The translations under genes were made by a program, and so were the position numbers. A stretch of DNA of 64,000 bases from Antennarius striatus (taxonomy: Eukaryota; Chordata; Actinopteri; Lophiiformes; Antennariidae). This document shows positions 63,550 through 64,000 of the stretch, one piece after another. The first letter of the stretch is position 1. Each line of letters begins with the position of its first letter. The DNA is taken from positions 23,490,501 to 23,554,500 of the forward strand of contig NC_090779.1 of NCBI RefSeq assembly GCF_040054535.1, in the 5' to 3' direction. A model generated the notes under the pieces. That model worked only from the letters and a program-made list of their open reading frames with translations. It had not been told where the DNA came from and made no database searches.

Positions 63550-63682
63550 CCACCTGATACTTTACCATCCAGTAGATGTCGTACTAGAGCAAATGAAGCC
63601 TCATGAAGCTCCAAACCACCGTGAACTGGTTGGGATGAAAGGCTTCAATGCTTCATGGGACTTCATGTGCCCATCACTAATT
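63550..63682. mobile_element. Fragment of a GAAGCTTCA-type MITE
   Basis: The strings TGAAGCCTCATGAAGCTCC and GGCTTCAATGCTTCATGGGA, then TGTGCCCATCACTA, resemble a common fish hAT-like MITE terminus (TAGTGATGGGCACATGAAG reading inward on the minus strand). Only one end is visible. Confidence 0.4.
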
Positions 63683-64000
63683 GCTCGTATTTATTAATTA
63701 TTATTGTTTGCTCCTCCATTGTGAAATATGCGGCTCGGGCCAGTTTGTTGCATGTTTGCAATTTGTCTTATGCAGCAACCTCCGCCCTTTTTACGTGAGC
63801 GCGCACAGATCCACAGTGGACAAGCCTGAATTGAATTAGTGAGTTGATAGCCGGCTTTATGGTTCCGAAAATCCGGAGGGCGGATGTCTCGGTAAGTGAA
63901 GCCAGATAAGTAAGAGGAAGCCCGGCAAGGTTAATCAAGCTTTATGGTACTGGCCTCAGGTCATTCATTTCTAATCTTGAAAATATGAAAAGCCCACACG

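Larger units (their letters stand above)
62208..63957 (+). mobile_element. PIF/Harbinger element, degraded
   Basis: Terminal inverted repeats GTACCATAAAGCTGGATTA (left) and TTAATCAAGCTTTATGGTAC (right), with a second subterminal pair (GGTACCATAAAGGTGGCT at about 62,275; AGCCGGCTTTATGGTTCC at about 63,850). The interior holds the transposase remnant at 62,448-62,694 and a (TA)n hairpin. A 3-bp target duplication could not be confirmed. Confidence 0.78.

Overview
The window reads as teleost fish nuclear DNA. It is rich in (CA)n/(TA)n microsatellites, has short canonical GT-AG introns, carries fish-type DNA transposon remnants (hAT-like MITEs, PIF/Harbinger), and its two recognisable gene families have a fish-like form. 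No bacterial, organellar or viral gene organisation is visible. The species cannot be named from the sequence.

Layout. Positions 1 to about 36,100 hold no gene I can support. They hold microsatellites, a 19-bp minisatellite with a 95-bp higher-order structure (about 8.80-9.44 kb), MITEs and several GC-balanced, non-repetitive blocks that look like non-coding regulatory elements (low confidence, no alignment available). Positions 36,142-43,610 hold one complete minus-strand gene with 11 coding exons. It encodes a 362-aa oxidoreductase of the Ldh_2 (YjmC/YiaK/AllD-like malate/L-lactate dehydrogenase) family, rebuilt here exon by exon with consistent phases. Positions 43.6-48.9 kb are gene-free and contain a clean 416-bp hAT-like MITE with an 8-bp target duplication.

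Positions 48.9-61.4 kb are a minus-strand tandem array of two-exon CD225/dispanin genes: an ifitm5-like gene, then three intact IFITM-like paralogues, then two collapsed units that both lack exon 2. All intact members place the single intron after the same Ile-Lys/Arg codon pair. The three paralogues and the first collapsed unit share similar 3' ends with AATAAA. Upstream of one paralogue is a textbook interferon-stimulated response element motif, and its counterpart upstream of a neighbour is degraded. Transposons interrupt the array: a nested pair at 58.2-60.6 kb and a Harbinger copy at 62.2-63.96 kb that carries a transposase remnant and a 58-bp perfect inverted repeat.

How the parts work together. 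The Ldh_2 gene is expected to be a soluble NAD(P)-dependent 2-hydroxyacid dehydrogenase and has no evident functional link to the IFITM array. IFITM proteins are small membrane proteins; the family includes interferon-induced restriction factors and the bone protein IFITM5. The array looks like a young birth-and-death cluster: promoter, coding and 3' sequences are duplicated together, the paralogues differ in their S-palmitoylation cysteines, one intron donor has merged with a 225-bp (TG)n tract, and two units have decayed through internal deletions. I found no undescribed enzymatic or defence system. The most unusual items are the collapsed-unit junction that became a 55-bp tandem repeat and the donor/microsatellite fusion.
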